Source of the DNA: Alteromonas sp. ASW11-130
GTDB lineage: Bacteria; Pseudomonadota; Gammaproteobacteria; Enterobacterales; Alteromonadaceae
Assembly: GCF_026183735.1 (NCBI RefSeq)
Contig: NZ_JAPFRE010000043.1
Location: 1-38,768, forward strand
Length of the DNA: 38,768 nt
Direction of reading: 5' to 3'
Shown here: one piece after another, positions 1 to 9,356 of the stretch
Layout of the letters: each line of letters begins with the position of its first letter
Numbering within the stretch: position 1 is the first letter of the stretch
Notes under the pieces: generated by a model
Seen by the model: only the letters and a program-made list of their open reading frames with translations
Told to the model about the DNA's origin: nothing
The model's database searches: none
Made by a program: the position numbers and the translations under genes

Positions 1-66
1 GTATGGACTCTTAGTAAAAGTTTAGGCACTTATTACGTTACTCCCCCATGGGGAGGGAGTCCATAC
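1..66. repeat. Inverted repeat at left window edge
   Basis: GTATGGACTC at 1-10 is repeated in perfect inverted orientation as GAGTCCATAC at 57-66. A second, nearly palindromic GC-rich segment (CTCCCCCATGGGGAG, 41-55) lies inside. The RNA could fold into a nested hairpin, but neither strand has a following T-run, so it is a poor classical terminator. The first 186 bases hold no gene I can support. One open frame enters from the left and stops at 112-114, and a second runs through with a GGFRVREN stretch, but neither has other support. Confidence 0.5.
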
Positions 67-186
67 ATCGGCGAAAGCAGCAATCCCCATAGCAATGTTC
101 CGGGCTTCAAATAACAACGCCAGTGTGAACATCTCAGTGGGGTTGGGAGGTTTCCGCGTTCGCGAAAATGAAGAAGGTTCTAAGCC

Positions 187-2724
187 TTATATTCCCTCGG
201 AGTCCAGTAGGGCTTTAATTCCTCCAGCCTCGACTCTCAATTGCGGCGTCATTGCCCGGTTGCGTTGAATTTCTTTCGCTTCCACATTGTAGCGCATTAA
301 CACTTCATCGGTGATATCCACCAAATGTGAGCATGCTACTATGCTCCACATTTTTTCTTCCAATTCTTTGGCGCGGTGGATAGCGTAAACGCTGACGTAG
401 TTAAATTCGGATTGCAGCATTTCCATTTCAGGTTTACCAGTGGTGACTAATGTCACATTCATGGCGATAAACTGACCGCGATTGAGTGCTTCATGAACAA
501 ATTTCTCTTTCATTTCTTCTGAAACGAAACGGTTATCGAAGCGCGGAATAATAGCCATTCTGCTTTCTTTATGTGAAGAATCAAATGCGATAAAAAGCTC
601 TCGGCGTATTGGCTTGTTTTCCACCTTAACCTGTTTAATACCATGCTGTACAAAGGGGGAGTCAAGCTTGCGATCTCTAAACATAAACTCAAGATTCACT
701 TCGCCTTTGTTAGCAAAGTGGCATGCAAGTTGGGTTATGCGGTCATCTTGATGACCAATAATGGCACCCTCTGGTTCAAAACGCACACCGTCTTTACTCA
801 ATACAAATGCTAATGAGGGGGCATTACGTGCATTTATGCACCGTAAGGCGTGACCCATTCCCGGGATCTCCTCCTCTTCGGGATAGCTTCTTAACGTCGC
901 TCGGTTACTTTTAATGAGTTCATCGAAGAAAGCCCGCGCTCCTTGCCCTTGTTCACCTGATACCGCTTTAAGATGTAAAATGTTCTTTTCAGAATTATAA
1001 TGTACTACCTGATATTGGAGCGCCATAACGTTGTGTTTAGAGGTCATTTCCTGCAGCTTTGGAAATCCGATTTCAACATGATGGTCAATTTCACCAGCAA
1101 ATTCGCCGGTAAGTTCAATTCGTAAACCGTGCACCGAGATGTCTTCACTGACGCCCACTATTTGCTGGTCGTCAATTTTACTGCGTAATTCAATGTTTGA
1201 CCGCAATAAGTAGCGCGCTTCTAATCTTTGTTCATGGAAGCGATATCTAAACCCTTTTATTTCAGCCAAGGGTTTATTTCGAGCATGTCCAAATACTCGT
1301 AAATGACTCAAACTGTTGCGATTAAATTTATTTTTATTGTAGATTTGCTGTCCATCTTCAGATGTTACGTCAGTTATATGCACAATGTAGCGAAGATGCT
1401 TCAACCGAGACATCAAACGCGCTGAAGGGGGATTGTTTTGCTTTTTAATTTTTGTGCCAACACTGTCAGGAATTGAGAGTGGAACATGTGCTTGATTAGG
1501 TGACATATCGCATAGCGATAGTTTAAATACTCGCCAGCTTGCTTTACGAGATCCAAATCCTAAAAATGCACTTTTCAGTACATCCTTAGCATTTAATTCG
1601 CTGGTCGATGCCGAATAAAAATAAACTTTTTCATTCTGTAAGTGCGTGAAACTGTATACGAAGATTTCGCGCTGATCTTTTGGCTTTTTGAGTAACGTTT
1701 CTAATCTGCTGGTATTGATTAAAAAGCCAATCTTAAGCTCACCTTGTTCATCGCTCCAATAATCCATAATCTCGCGATTCACTTCGTTGAGCATGGCGAA
1801 TCGTGGAATGATTCTATTTTCAGTTAGGTCCAGAAATATTGGTAACGCGGGACTACGTGGAGAAAAGTATTGTTCTAACGATTTATTCTGTACCGCTTCA
1901 ATAGTATTGCTTAGGTTAACTTTATAGCGGCGCTTGTTACCATGGATAAATTTTTCCAAAAATTTGTCAAACGCACCATTTGGGAAATCTTTCGACCTAC
2001 GCAAAGCTACATATACACTACCTTTCTTTCGCGTGGTCGCCAAAACGTTATAAACGATACCGTTCTTTTTATCTAAGGCGTATTCTTCTTCTAGACCTCT
2101 GAAATGTACAGAAACGCGATCATCTTTATTGAGTCTTGCCTCATTGCTTAGCTTTACCCGAATTCCCTCGGTCGAGATATCGACACTGTTGCCACGGTAA
2201 TGGGTGAAATCTTCGGTAACTAACTCAACAGCTACAGCATAATTCATACGCTCGTGTTGACGCTGTGCGTAGGTCAGTAAATTAACAACGGGTACATTGT
2301 ACCGTTCCATTGACGAAGCCAGCCTATTTTCACTATCACTCGTTGTAGCTACTATTCCTGACTCAGCGCGCTCCCGCATGACCCTGAAATTGTTATCGGT
2401 TTGCTGCACCGCTTCGTAAACGCCAAAGCAGTAATGACCAAAAATTCTCAATTGACGTTCAAATGTTTCGATGGCCACATTATCCAGATAGTGCTTTATA
2501 CCATCATGCTCATAAAGTTCGCATTCGCCAGAGACTTGACCTCTAAGGTCAATTGAACGGACGCACTTCCTGGCAAGCCTTTTCATTTCCATCTTAATGA
2601 TAAAACGTTTTTCGCGGGGTAGGGCGGCAGTGAGTTCTTTCAAAACCTGATCGAACTGAGGGCTGTTTACCATCGGTTTTAGTTGTTCAATTATATCAGC
2701 GTACTGCTGCAGGTCTTGATTCAT
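187..2724 (-). CDS. Large protein with two PilZ (c-di-GMP-binding) domains
   Basis: This 845-residue protein is predicted cytoplasmic, with no signal peptide or membrane segment. Two PilZ modules are visible. The first has an RxxxR-like pair at R155/R159 and VDISTEGIRV at 181-190. The second has R500/R504 and EDISVHGLRI at 527-536. The D-x-S-x-x-G motif with an upstream RxxxR is the known c-di-GMP-binding signature of PilZ domains. The segments between (about 200-490) and after (600-845) match no domain I recognise, and such length is unusual for PilZ proteins, which are often 100-250 residues. It probably senses c-di-GMP and passes the signal to a partner; the output is unknown. It is divergent from radA across a 192-base gap. 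No strong ribosome-binding site precedes the ATG. Confidence 0.85.
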   Translation of the reverse strand: MNQDLQQYADIIEQLKPMVNSPQFDQVLKELTAALPREKRFIIKMEMKRLARKCVRSIDLRGQVSGECELYEHDGIKHYLDNVAIETFERQLRIFGHYCFGVYEAVQQTDNNFRVMRERAESGIVATTSDSENRLASSMERYNVPVVNLLTYAQRQHERMNYAVAVELVTEDFTHYRGNSVDISTEGIRVKLSNEARLNKDDRVSVHFRGLEEEYALDKKNGIVYNVLATTRKKGSVYVALRRSKDFPNGAFDKFLEKFIHGNKRRYKVNLSNTIEAVQNKSLEQYFSPRSPALPIFLDLTENRIIPRFAMLNEVNREIMDYWSDEQGELKIGFLINTSRLETLLKKPKDQREIFVYSFTHLQNEKVYFYSASTSELNAKDVLKSAFLGFGSRKASWRVFKLSLCDMSPNQAHVPLSIPDSVGTKIKKQNNPPSARLMSRLKHLRYIVHITDVTSEDGQQIYNKNKFNRNSLSHLRVFGHARNKPLAEIKGFRYRFHEQRLEARYLLRSNIELRSKIDDQQIVGVSEDISVHGLRIELTGEFAGEIDHHVEIGFPKLQEMTSKHNVMALQYQVVHYNSEKNILHLKAVSGEQGQGARAFFDELIKSNRATLRSYPEEEEIPGMGHALRCINARNAPSLAFVLSKDGVRFEPEGAIIGHQDDRITQLACHFANKGEVNLEFMFRDRKLDSPFVQHGIKQVKVENKPIRRELFIAFDSSHKESRMAIIPRFDNRFVSEEMKEKFVHEALNRGQFIAMNVTLVTTGKPEMEMLQSEFNYVSVYAIHRAKELEEKMWSIVACSHLVDITDEVLMRYNVEAKEIQRNRAMTPQLRVEAGGIKALLDSEGI

Positions 2725-2916
2725 ATGATATATGGCGCTTATGTAATTATTATATACGATACAACCTTATCGGCATGACATCCAAATTATTGATAGCTGG
2801 AAACACAGATCGATTAAAAAATTGTTCACTAATCAACCGCCTACCAAACGTTCAGTATACACCGATAAACATAACCATGTAGAATACTCTGAAAATCATC
2901 AACTGAAAACCCGTTT

Positions 2917-4284
2917 ATGGTAAAACGTAAAACCGCTTATGTATGCACAGAGTGTGGGGCAGAGTTTCCTCGCTGGCAAGGTCAATGCAATGAATGCAAA
3001 GCGTGGAATACCATCAGTGAATTCGTGGTAAGTAATGCTAAATCATCAGTTCGAAGTGCTACAGCGGGTTACGCGGGGCAGACGCAGGCTAAAGTTGAGT
3101 TATTAAATACCATTGACCTTAAAGCGCTTCCTCGATTTGGTTCAGGATTTCGTGAGCTAGACCGCGTGTTGGGTGGTGGAGTGGTTCCGGGCTCGGCGAT
3201 GTTAATAGGTGGGTCTCCAGGCGCCGGAAAAAGCACACTTCTTTTGCAAGTAATGTGTCATTTAGCGAAAGAGAAGTCAGCCCTTTATGTTACAGGCGAG
3301 GAGTCGTTGCAGCAGGTAGCGATGCGGGCTCAACGTTTAGGGTTACCAGATGATAAGCTCATGATGTTAGCAGAGACTAATATTGAGACAATTTGCGAAC
3401 TCGCTCAAGCCCATAGTCCAGCCATCATGGTTATTGACTCTATTCAAGTTATGCATGTCGGTGACGTCCAATCAGCGCCGGGTAGTGTTTCTCAGGTAAG
3501 AGAATCGGCTGCATTTCTCACCCGTTTTGCTAAACAAAACCATATTGCCATGTTCATTGTGGGGCACGTGACTAAAGATGGCAACTTAGCGGGCCCCAAA
3601 GTATTGGAGCATTGTATCGACTGTTCAATGATGCTGGAAGGGGAGAGTGATGGCCGTTTCCGTACATTGCGTAGCCATAAGAATCGGTTTGGGGCAGTTA
3701 ACGAACTAGGTGTATTCGGCATGACCGAAAGAGGCTTAAAAGAAGTTAGCAATCCATCGGCAATCTTTTTAAGTCGGGGGGAAAACCAGTCACCCGGTTC
3801 CAGTGTTATGGTCGTGTGGGAGGGTACCCGCCCGTTATTGGTAGAAATTCAAGCATTGGTTGATTATTCACAAATGGCAAACCCTAGGCGAGTAGCAGTA
3901 GGGTTGGAACAAAATAGACTATCGATGTTACTTGCTGTATTGCATCGTCACGGCGAAGTACAAATGAATGATCAAGACGTTTTCGTTAACGTCGTAGGTG
4001 GAGTAAAGGTAGCAGAGACCAGTGCCGATTTAGCTTTACTGCTGGCTATAATTTCCAGCTTTCGGAACCGACCATTACCGCGAGATATGATTATCTTCGG
4101 CGAAGTTGGCTTAGCCGGAGAAATCAGGCCTGTGCCTAATGGTACGGAGCGGATCACTGAGGCAGCAAAGCACGGCTTCAAACGAGCGATTGTACCAAAA
4201 GCTAATGCGCCTAAACAACCCATCGAAGGAATGTCTGTAATCGCTGCGGCACAATTAACCGATGCATTAGAAGCTATTATGTAA
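2917..4284 (+). CDS. radA: DNA repair protein RadA
   Basis: RadA (Sms) is a RecA-family ATPase and hexameric helicase that promotes branch migration of recombination intermediates in the cytoplasm. The 455-residue protein has the full family architecture. An N-terminal zinc finger uses C10, C13, C24 and C27. Walker A is GGSPGAGKST at 98-107. The RadA-specific KNRFG motif is at 255-259, and a Lon-protease-like C-terminal domain covers roughly the last 150 residues. The length is that of the family and the N-terminus aligns with E. coli RadA, so the ATG is secure even though its ribosome-binding site is weak. It is flanked by PilZ genes on both sides, and its stop lies six bases from that of the convergent small PilZ gene. 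This is not its E. coli neighbourhood (serB). Confidence 0.97.
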   Translation: MVKRKTAYVCTECGAEFPRWQGQCNECKAWNTISEFVVSNAKSSVRSATAGYAGQTQAKVELLNTIDLKALPRFGSGFRELDRVLGGGVVPGSAMLIGGSPGAGKSTLLLQVMCHLAKEKSALYVTGEESLQQVAMRAQRLGLPDDKLMMLAETNIETICELAQAHSPAIMVIDSIQVMHVGDVQSAPGSVSQVRESAAFLTRFAKQNHIAMFIVGHVTKDGNLAGPKVLEHCIDCSMMLEGESDGRFRTLRSHKNRFGAVNELGVFGMTERGLKEVSNPSAIFLSRGENQSPGSSVMVVWEGTRPLLVEIQALVDYSQMANPRRVAVGLEQNRLSMLLAVLHRHGEVQMNDQDVFVNVVGGVKVAETSADLALLLAIISSFRNRPLPRDMIIFGEVGLAGEIRPVPNGTERITEAAKHGFKRAIVPKANAPKQPIEGMSVIAAAQLTDALEAIM

Positions 4285-4289
4285 AGGGT

Positions 4290-4697
4290 TTATGCAGATT
4301 TAGCTACTATGCCTTCTATCAGTGCATTCAGATCGTGTTCACTGAGCTTTTCATTACCACAGTTTAATTGAATTAATCGTCTGAGTGCAGCCAAATCCTC
4401 CACGTCGATATGGTCTACTTTACACCCAATCAGGGTATCTTCGATACGAGGGTGGTTGAAACGATAGAGCTGCTGTAAATGCACAGTAATCGCTGGACTG
4501 TCAGCATTCGGCTGAAACTCAATAATGTAGGGTTCATGGCTATCAAAAGGCAATGCTTCTACAGTGGACTCATTCACTCTTATGCGTAATCCCTGCAATG
4601 AAATATCCACAACTTCAACAGGAATACTTACCTGTTGGTGGCTAAGTCTACCTGGCACACCCATGGGTATTCTCTGGAACTGCCGTTTATCTGTCAT
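4290..4697 (-). CDS. Small PilZ-domain protein
   Basis: This 135-residue protein is essentially one PilZ domain. The N-terminus has RQFQR at 5-9 (the RxxxR c-di-GMP contact pair), followed by VDISLQGLRI, the D-x-S-x-x-G motif. By family knowledge it should bind c-di-GMP and act as a stand-alone effector or adaptor; nothing in the sequence reveals its target. It is convergent with radA, with only five bases between the stops. A perfect TATAAT on its strand lies about 36 bases upstream of the ATG. No signal peptide or membrane segment is present. Together with the 845-residue PilZ protein it brackets radA. Confidence 0.88.
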   Translation of the reverse strand: MTDKRQFQRIPMGVPGRLSHQQVSIPVEVVDISLQGLRIRVNESTVEALPFDSHEPYIIEFQPNADSPAITVHLQQLYRFNHPRIEDTLIGCKVDHIDVEDLAALRRLIQLNCGNEKLSEHDLNALIEGIVAKSA

Positions 4698-4732
4698 TTT
4701 TTTAGCTCGATTTGTCGATACCCGTCTTTTGT

Positions 4733-4738
4733 ATTATA
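4733..4738 (-). promoter_or_regulatory. Candidate -10 box of the small PilZ gene
   Basis: On the minus strand this reads TATAAT, a perfect sigma-70 -10 hexamer about 36 bases upstream of the PilZ ATG. The region 17 bases further upstream reads TAGGTT, a poor -35, so only the -10 supports the call. Confidence 0.35.
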
Positions 4739-4811
4739 GGCCATGGTTGAAAAGCAACCTATTTTAGCGATCAATCGTATAAATAACTACATCATTTACA
4801 ATGGAGCAGTT

Positions 4812-4979
4812 ATGAGTTCGATAAAACATTCCTCGACGGCGCCCGAAGAAGAGCATGATATCCTTTCCGATAAGGATGCGGAAGCATCCAGCCCCGAAGA
4901 TTCATCAGTCTGTGGTGAAGAAGACCCAGGTGTGGCGCTGGAAGAGATGGTCAGACATCAAACATCAGGTAATGATTAA
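4812..4979 (+). CDS. Small acidic hypothetical protein
   Basis: A 55-residue frame starts at an ATG preceded by GGAG (4803-4806) at good spacing. It ends one base before a strong rho-independent terminator, so it has the ends of a real short transcription unit. An in-frame ATG at 4743 would give a longer product but has no ribosome-binding site. The protein is strongly acidic and polar (many Asp, Glu and Ser), lacks cysteine pairs and membrane segments, and is probably disordered. I do not recognise a family. It sits between the divergent small PilZ gene and the convergent ettA. Confidence 0.6.
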   Translation: MSSIKHSSTAPEEEHDILSDKDAEASSPEDSSVCGEEDPGVALEEMVRHQTSGND

Positions 4980-4980
4980 G

Positions 4981-5006
4981 AAAATGCCGGGTTGGCCCGG
5001 CATTTT
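4981..5006. terminator. Bidirectional rho-independent terminator
   Basis: AAAATGCCGGG (4981-4991), loop TTGG, then CCCGGCATTTT (4996-5006) form a perfect 11-bp stem flanked by A and T runs on both sides. It ends the small acidic gene on the plus strand and ettA on the minus strand. Confidence 0.9.
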
Positions 5007-5019
5007 CTCTAGTTCAAAT

Positions 5020-6687
5020 CTATTTGCTTATTCTTTTATATTTAAGGCGATGAGGTTCAACCACATCTTGGCCGTATGTGGCTTTCAACCAACTTTCATA
5101 ATCGTTGTAATTACCCTCAAAGAAATTGATTTTACCTTCGTCTCGATAATCAAGAATGTGGGTAGCAACACGGTCCAAGAACCAACGGTCGTGGGATATG
5201 ACCATTGCGCAGCCAGGAAATTCCAATAATGCATTTTCCAAAGCGCGCAACGTTTCAACATCCAAGTCATTGGTTGGCTCATCCAGCAGTAATACGTTAC
5301 CCCCCGCCTTAAGTAGTTTGGCTAGGTGGACGCGGTTACGCTCGCCCCCTGACAAATCCTTGATAAATTTTTGCTGATCTGTGCCTTTAAAATTAAAGCG
5401 ACTACAGTAAGCGCGGCTGTTAATTTCAAAATTACCAATACGGACGATATCCTGGTCATCGGAAATTTCTTTCCATACAGTATTCTTACCATTCATATGA
5501 TCGCGGAACTGGTCGACGCTGGCGATCTGAACCGTTTCGCCCATGTCTATGCTACCTGCATCCGGCTCTTCCTGGCCAGTCAGCATTCTGAATAAGGTCG
5601 ATTTACCGGCACCATTGGGGCCAATAATACCGACTATGGCTCCCTTGGGCACAGAGAATGACATATCGTCGATAAGTACTCTATCGCCATAAGATTTTTT
5701 AAGCCCTTCAATATCAATCACCTTATCCCCTAAGCGCTCCCCTGGCGGAATAAATAACTCATTGGTTTCGTTACGCTTTTGGTAGTCTCCCGTAGACATC
5801 TCTTCAAAGCGTGACATGCGCGCTTTACTTTTTGCCTGGCGACCTTTCGGATTGGTGCGAACCCACTCAAGTTCTTGCTTAATTGATTTCTGACGAGCAG
5901 TCTCCATTTTTTCTTCTTGCTCAAGACGCTTTTCTTTCTGTTCAAGCCATGAAGAATAGTTACCCTCCCATGGAATGCCATGACCACGGTCAAGCTCAAG
6001 AATCCAACCGGCGACGTTATCCAAGAAATAACGATCGTGGGTGATGGCCACGACGGTACCCTCGTAATCATGTAAAAAGCGTTCCAGCCACGCCACAGAT
6101 TCAGCATCTAAGTGGTTTGTGGGTTCGTCCAATAATAACATATCGGGTTTTTCAAGTAATAAACGGCATAGGGCAACGCGGCGACGCTCACCACCAGACA
6201 GCTTACTCACATCCGCATCCCACGGCGGCAAACGCAAGGCGTCAGCGGCACGCTCCAAGGCGTTCTCTAAGTTGTGACCGTCTTTAGCCTGAATGATGCC
6301 TTCTAACTCACCTTGTTCTTTTGCAAGCGCATCAAAGTCGGCATCAGGGTCTGCGTAAGCCGCATAAACTTCATCAAGGCGTTTCAACGCATAAGCCACA
6401 TCAGCTACCGCTTCTTCTATGTTGCCACGCACATCTTTGGATTCGTCTAGCTTGGGTTCTTGAGGCAGGTAGCCTATATTAATGCCGGGCTGTGCTCTGG
6501 CTTCGCCTTCAATATCGGTATCCACACCTGCCATGATGCGAAGTAAGGTGGACTTACCTGCGCCATTTAACCCCAATACGCCAATTTTGGCGCCGGGAAA
6601 GAAACTGAGTGATATATCTTTAAGAATGTGTCGGTTAGGCGGAACAATTTTTCCTACCCGATGCATTGTATAAACGTATTGAGACAT
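5020..6687 (-). CDS. ettA: Energy-dependent translational throttle protein EttA (ABC-F)
   Basis: EttA is a soluble ABC-F ATPase that binds the ribosomal E site and gates entry into elongation according to ATP/ADP level. From the chosen ATG the product is 555 residues, the same length as E. coli EttA, and begins MSQYVYTMHRVGK like it. That ATG has an AAGGAT ribosome-binding site, whereas a longer upstream reading frame has no support. The two ABC domains show Walker A GLNGAGKST (39-47) and GPNGAGKST. Signature motifs are LSGGERRRV and LSGGERNRV, with Walker B LLLDEPTNHLD and LLLDEPTNDLD. A charged helical P-site interaction linker lies between the domains, and there are no membrane segments. 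It is divergent from lpxD and converges on the small acidic gene. Confidence 0.96.
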   Translation of the reverse strand: MSQYVYTMHRVGKIVPPNRHILKDISLSFFPGAKIGVLGLNGAGKSTLLRIMAGVDTDIEGEARAQPGINIGYLPQEPKLDESKDVRGNIEEAVADVAYALKRLDEVYAAYADPDADFDALAKEQGELEGIIQAKDGHNLENALERAADALRLPPWDADVSKLSGGERRRVALCRLLLEKPDMLLLDEPTNHLDAESVAWLERFLHDYEGTVVAITHDRYFLDNVAGWILELDRGHGIPWEGNYSSWLEQKEKRLEQEEKMETARQKSIKQELEWVRTNPKGRQAKSKARMSRFEEMSTGDYQKRNETNELFIPPGERLGDKVIDIEGLKKSYGDRVLIDDMSFSVPKGAIVGIIGPNGAGKSTLFRMLTGQEEPDAGSIDMGETVQIASVDQFRDHMNGKNTVWKEISDDQDIVRIGNFEINSRAYCSRFNFKGTDQQKFIKDLSGGERNRVHLAKLLKAGGNVLLLDEPTNDLDVETLRALENALLEFPGCAMVISHDRWFLDRVATHILDYRDEGKINFFEGNYNDYESWLKATYGQDVVEPHRLKYKRISK

Positions 6688-6885
6688 AACGTATCCTTGC
6701 CAAAATAAAGCTATATTGTAATCGGTTATACCCTCTACCTGCCAGAGCGATCCCCGATTCCATTGATCAATTGGTCTATTTTTAACCGTAATCACGATGA
6801 TTAATCGTTTTTTCTATCAAAACAGGACGAAAGATGGGATTTACAGTACCATATACGCCCTCATTACATGAAAGGAAGTTGCCGA

Positions 6886-7929
6886 ATGTCCCAGACAAAC
6901 AAAAGTTATTCACTATCTGACCTTGCCGAAATCGCCGGAGGGAAGGTAAAAGGACGTGCAGATGTAATGATTTTTGGGGTGGGAACATTAGACGGGGCTA
7001 CAGCAAAAGATATTTCATTTTTAACGAATGTAAAATACAAACCTCAGTTAGCGACCACGAAAGCGGGTGCTGTTATTTTGCCAGAAAAAATAGCGGATGC
7101 CGTTGACTTTCCTGCTATTGTGCACGCCAATCCCCACGTTGCTTTTGCAAAAATCGCCCAGGTTTTCGACACTACTCCGAAACTGGCAGTAACGGTTCAT
7201 TCTTCCGTACAAATAGATGGGTCTGCCTCCGTAGGTAAAAAAGTGGCAATGGGCCCCAACGTTGTCGTGGGGAAAGATGCAGTCATAGGCGATAATGTGA
7301 CGTTGGGCGCAAATACGGTAGTAGGGGAAGGGGCAATAATCGGTGACGGTGTCACGATTCATCCCAATGTTACGCTTTATCATGGTGTCAGGTTAGGTAA
7401 AAATGTGGTTATTCATAGCCAGTCTGTCATTGGTTCGGATGGATTTGGTTATGCAAATGACAAAGGAACATGGCTACCCATTCCTCAAACTGGCTCCGTG
7501 GAAATTGGCGATGATACGCAAATTGGTGCTGGCGTTACTATCGACCGGGGAGCGCTGGAAGATACGGTTATCGGCATAAATGTTATCATAGATGACCAAG
7601 TGCATATTGGCCATAACTGCGTTATTGGCGATCATTCATGTATTTGCGGTACGTCCGGTTTAGCTGGAAGCGTACATTTGGGTAAACATGTGGTCCTGGG
7701 TGGTGGGGTTGGCGTAAATGGCCATATTTCCATTTGTGACAATGTTCAGGTTACAGGATTCACGATGATTATAAGTGATATTACTGAACCAGGAGTCTAT
7801 TCATCTGGCCAGCCTTCTATGGCTAATCGTGACTGGCGTAAAACTACCGTTAGGGTTCGACAAATTGATTCGCTCTTCGATCGTGTAAAAAAGTTGGAAA
7901 GCCAGCGTAACACTGAACGCGATAAATAG
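6886..7929 (+). CDS. lpxD: UDP-3-O-(3-hydroxyacyl)glucosamine N-acyltransferase LpxD
   Basis: LpxD transfers a hydroxyacyl chain from acyl carrier protein to UDP-3-O-acylglucosamine, the third step of lipid A synthesis. The 347-residue protein has the LpxD N-terminal uridine-binding domain (about 1-100), then a long left-handed beta-helix of isoleucine-patch hexapeptides (about 100-300) and a helical C-terminus. H243 in GHNCVIG and H280 in NGHISI match the conserved histidines of the E. coli enzyme, and ITEPGVYSSG is also shared. I chose the ATG at 6886 because AAAGGAAG lies just upstream; an ATG six codons earlier has no such site. The gene stands alone, divergent from ettA, not in the usual bamA-skp-lpxD-fabZ-lpxA cluster, so it may be a second copy. 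Confidence 0.9.
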   Translation: MSQTNKSYSLSDLAEIAGGKVKGRADVMIFGVGTLDGATAKDISFLTNVKYKPQLATTKAGAVILPEKIADAVDFPAIVHANPHVAFAKIAQVFDTTPKLAVTVHSSVQIDGSASVGKKVAMGPNVVVGKDAVIGDNVTLGANTVVGEGAIIGDGVTIHPNVTLYHGVRLGKNVVIHSQSVIGSDGFGYANDKGTWLPIPQTGSVEIGDDTQIGAGVTIDRGALEDTVIGINVIIDDQVHIGHNCVIGDHSCICGTSGLAGSVHLGKHVVLGGGVGVNGHISICDNVQVTGFTMIISDITEPGVYSSGQPSMANRDWRKTTVRVRQIDSLFDRVKKLESQRNTERDK

Positions 7930-8057
7930 TTTATTACTTATTTTCGCAAACTATAGAAAACAGATCCTGTGATTCGACCACAAATCGGTATACATGCGGG
8001 GTAAAATGAATAGAATAGGCGTTCAATTTATGCCTTCTAACGTATTAAGGAGTCTTC

Positions 8058-9314
8058 ATGTTACGTCGTGAACTGACCATCGCAGATTTCGATCCAGAAT
8101 TGGCGGACGCCATTGCCAAGGAAAACGATCGCCAGGAAAATCATATCGAGCTTATTGCATCGGAAAACTATTGTAGTCCGCGTGTAATGGAAGCACAGGG
8201 TTCACAGCTTACCAATAAGTATGCAGAAGGCTATCCGGGCAAACGTTATTATGGCGGTTGTGAGCATGTAGATGTTGTCGAACAGTTGGCAATTGACCGT
8301 GCAAAACAATTATTCGGGGCAGAGTACGCAAACGTTCAACCTCATTCTGGTTCTCAGGCTAATTCTGCGGCGTTCATGGCATTGTTAGATGCGGGTGATA
8401 CAGTATTGGGAATGAGCTTATCCGAAGGTGGGCATCTTACTCACGGTTCGCACGTTAACTTCTCAGGAAAAACTTATAATGCAGTCCAGTATGGACTTGA
8501 TCAATCAACGGGTGAAATTGATTATGATCAAGTTCAAGCGTTAGCTAATGAGCACAAGCCGAAAATGATCATTGGTGGATTTTCTGCCTATTCAGGTGTC
8601 GTTAACTGGCAGCGTTTCCGCGAAATTGCGGATAGTGTAGGTGCCTATTTGTTGGTAGATATGGCGCATGTTGCAGGATTGATTGCGGCGGGTGTATATC
8701 CTAATCCGCTACCTCATGCTCACGTCGTTACCACTACCACACACAAAACATTAGCAGGCCCGCGTAGTGGTTTAATATTGTCTTCTTGCGGTGATGAGAG
8801 CATTTATAAAAAGCTGAATAGCTCGGTGTTCCCAGGTAATCAAGGTGGCCCACTGTGTCATGTTATCGCAGCAAAAGCTGTAGCATTCAAAGAAGCTTTG
8901 CAGCCTGAATTTAAAGAGTATCAGCAGCAAGTAGTAAAGAATGCCAAAGCCATGGTTGAAGTCATGCAGCAACGTGGATACAAAATTGTATCGAACGGTA
9001 CCCAGAATCATTTATTCTTGCTTGATTTAATAGATAAAGATATTACAGGGAAAGAGGCTGACGCTGCCCTAGGGCGTGCTAATATCACTGTGAATAAGAA
9101 CTCAGTTCCAAATGATCCCCGTTCACCGTTCGTAACCAGTGGTTTGCGAATCGGTAGCCCGGCAATTACCCGCCGAGGATTTAAAGAAGAAGAATCAAAA
9201 CAGGTCGCAAACTGGATGTGTGATGTGTTAGATAATATGGGCGACGACTCTGTAATAGAGCGTATTAAACAGGAAGTCGTTAAGTTATGCGAGGCGCATC
9301 CAGTTTACGCCTAA
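8058..9314 (+). CDS. glyA: Serine hydroxymethyltransferase GlyA
   Basis: GlyA is a cytoplasmic PLP enzyme that interconverts serine plus tetrahydrofolate with glycine plus 5,10-methylene-tetrahydrofolate, the main source of one-carbon units. The protein is 418 residues, close to the 417 of E. coli. The PLP-binding lysine is K230 in [14 protein letters not shown]. The substrate-binding region IELIASENY (30-38) and DMAHVAGL (201-208) are intact. TAAGGAG precedes the ATG at good spacing. An 11-bp hairpin follows the stop codon, and nrdR then begins only 17 bases further, so read-through into the nrdR-rib cluster is possible. I saw no clear PurR box or riboswitch in the 128-base leader. Confidence 0.98.
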   Translation: MLRRELTIADFDPELADAIAKENDRQENHIELIASENYCSPRVMEAQGSQLTNKYAEGYPGKRYYGGCEHVDVVEQLAIDRAKQLFGAEYANVQPHSGSQANSAAFMALLDAGDTVLGMSLSEGGHLTHGSHVNFSGKTYNAVQYGLDQSTGEIDYDQVQALANEHKPKMIIGGFSAYSGVVNWQRFREIADSVGAYLLVDMAHVAGLIAAGVYPNPLPHAHVVTTTTHKTLAGPRSGLILSSCGDESIYKKLNSSVFPGNQGGPLCHVIAAKAVAFKEALQPEFKEYQQQVVKNAKAMVEVMQQRGYKIVSNGTQNHLFLLDLIDKDITGKEADAALGRANITVNKNSVPNDPRSPFVTSGLRIGSPAITRRGFKEEESKQVANWMCDVLDNMGDDSVIERIKQEVVKLCEAHPVYA

Positions 9315-9331
9315 TTCTTGCTTTAAATAAT

Positions 9332-9356
9332 ATGCTACCTCGTAACGAGGTAGCAT
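9332..9356 (+). terminator. Hairpin after glyA (attenuator or weak terminator)
   Basis: ATGCTACCTCG (9332-9342), loop TAA, CGAGGTAGCAT (9346-9356) form a perfect 11-bp stem. Only TTAAAT follows, not a T-run, so termination may be partial. It lies 16 bases upstream of the nrdR ATG. Confidence 0.55.

Noticed and set aside
3492..3752. Long minus-strand open frames inside radA
   Set aside because: They are antisense to a gene with complete family motifs and have no start signals of their own.
5371..5595. Plus-strand frame within ettA
   Set aside because: Antisense to a conserved ABC-F domain; no independent evidence.
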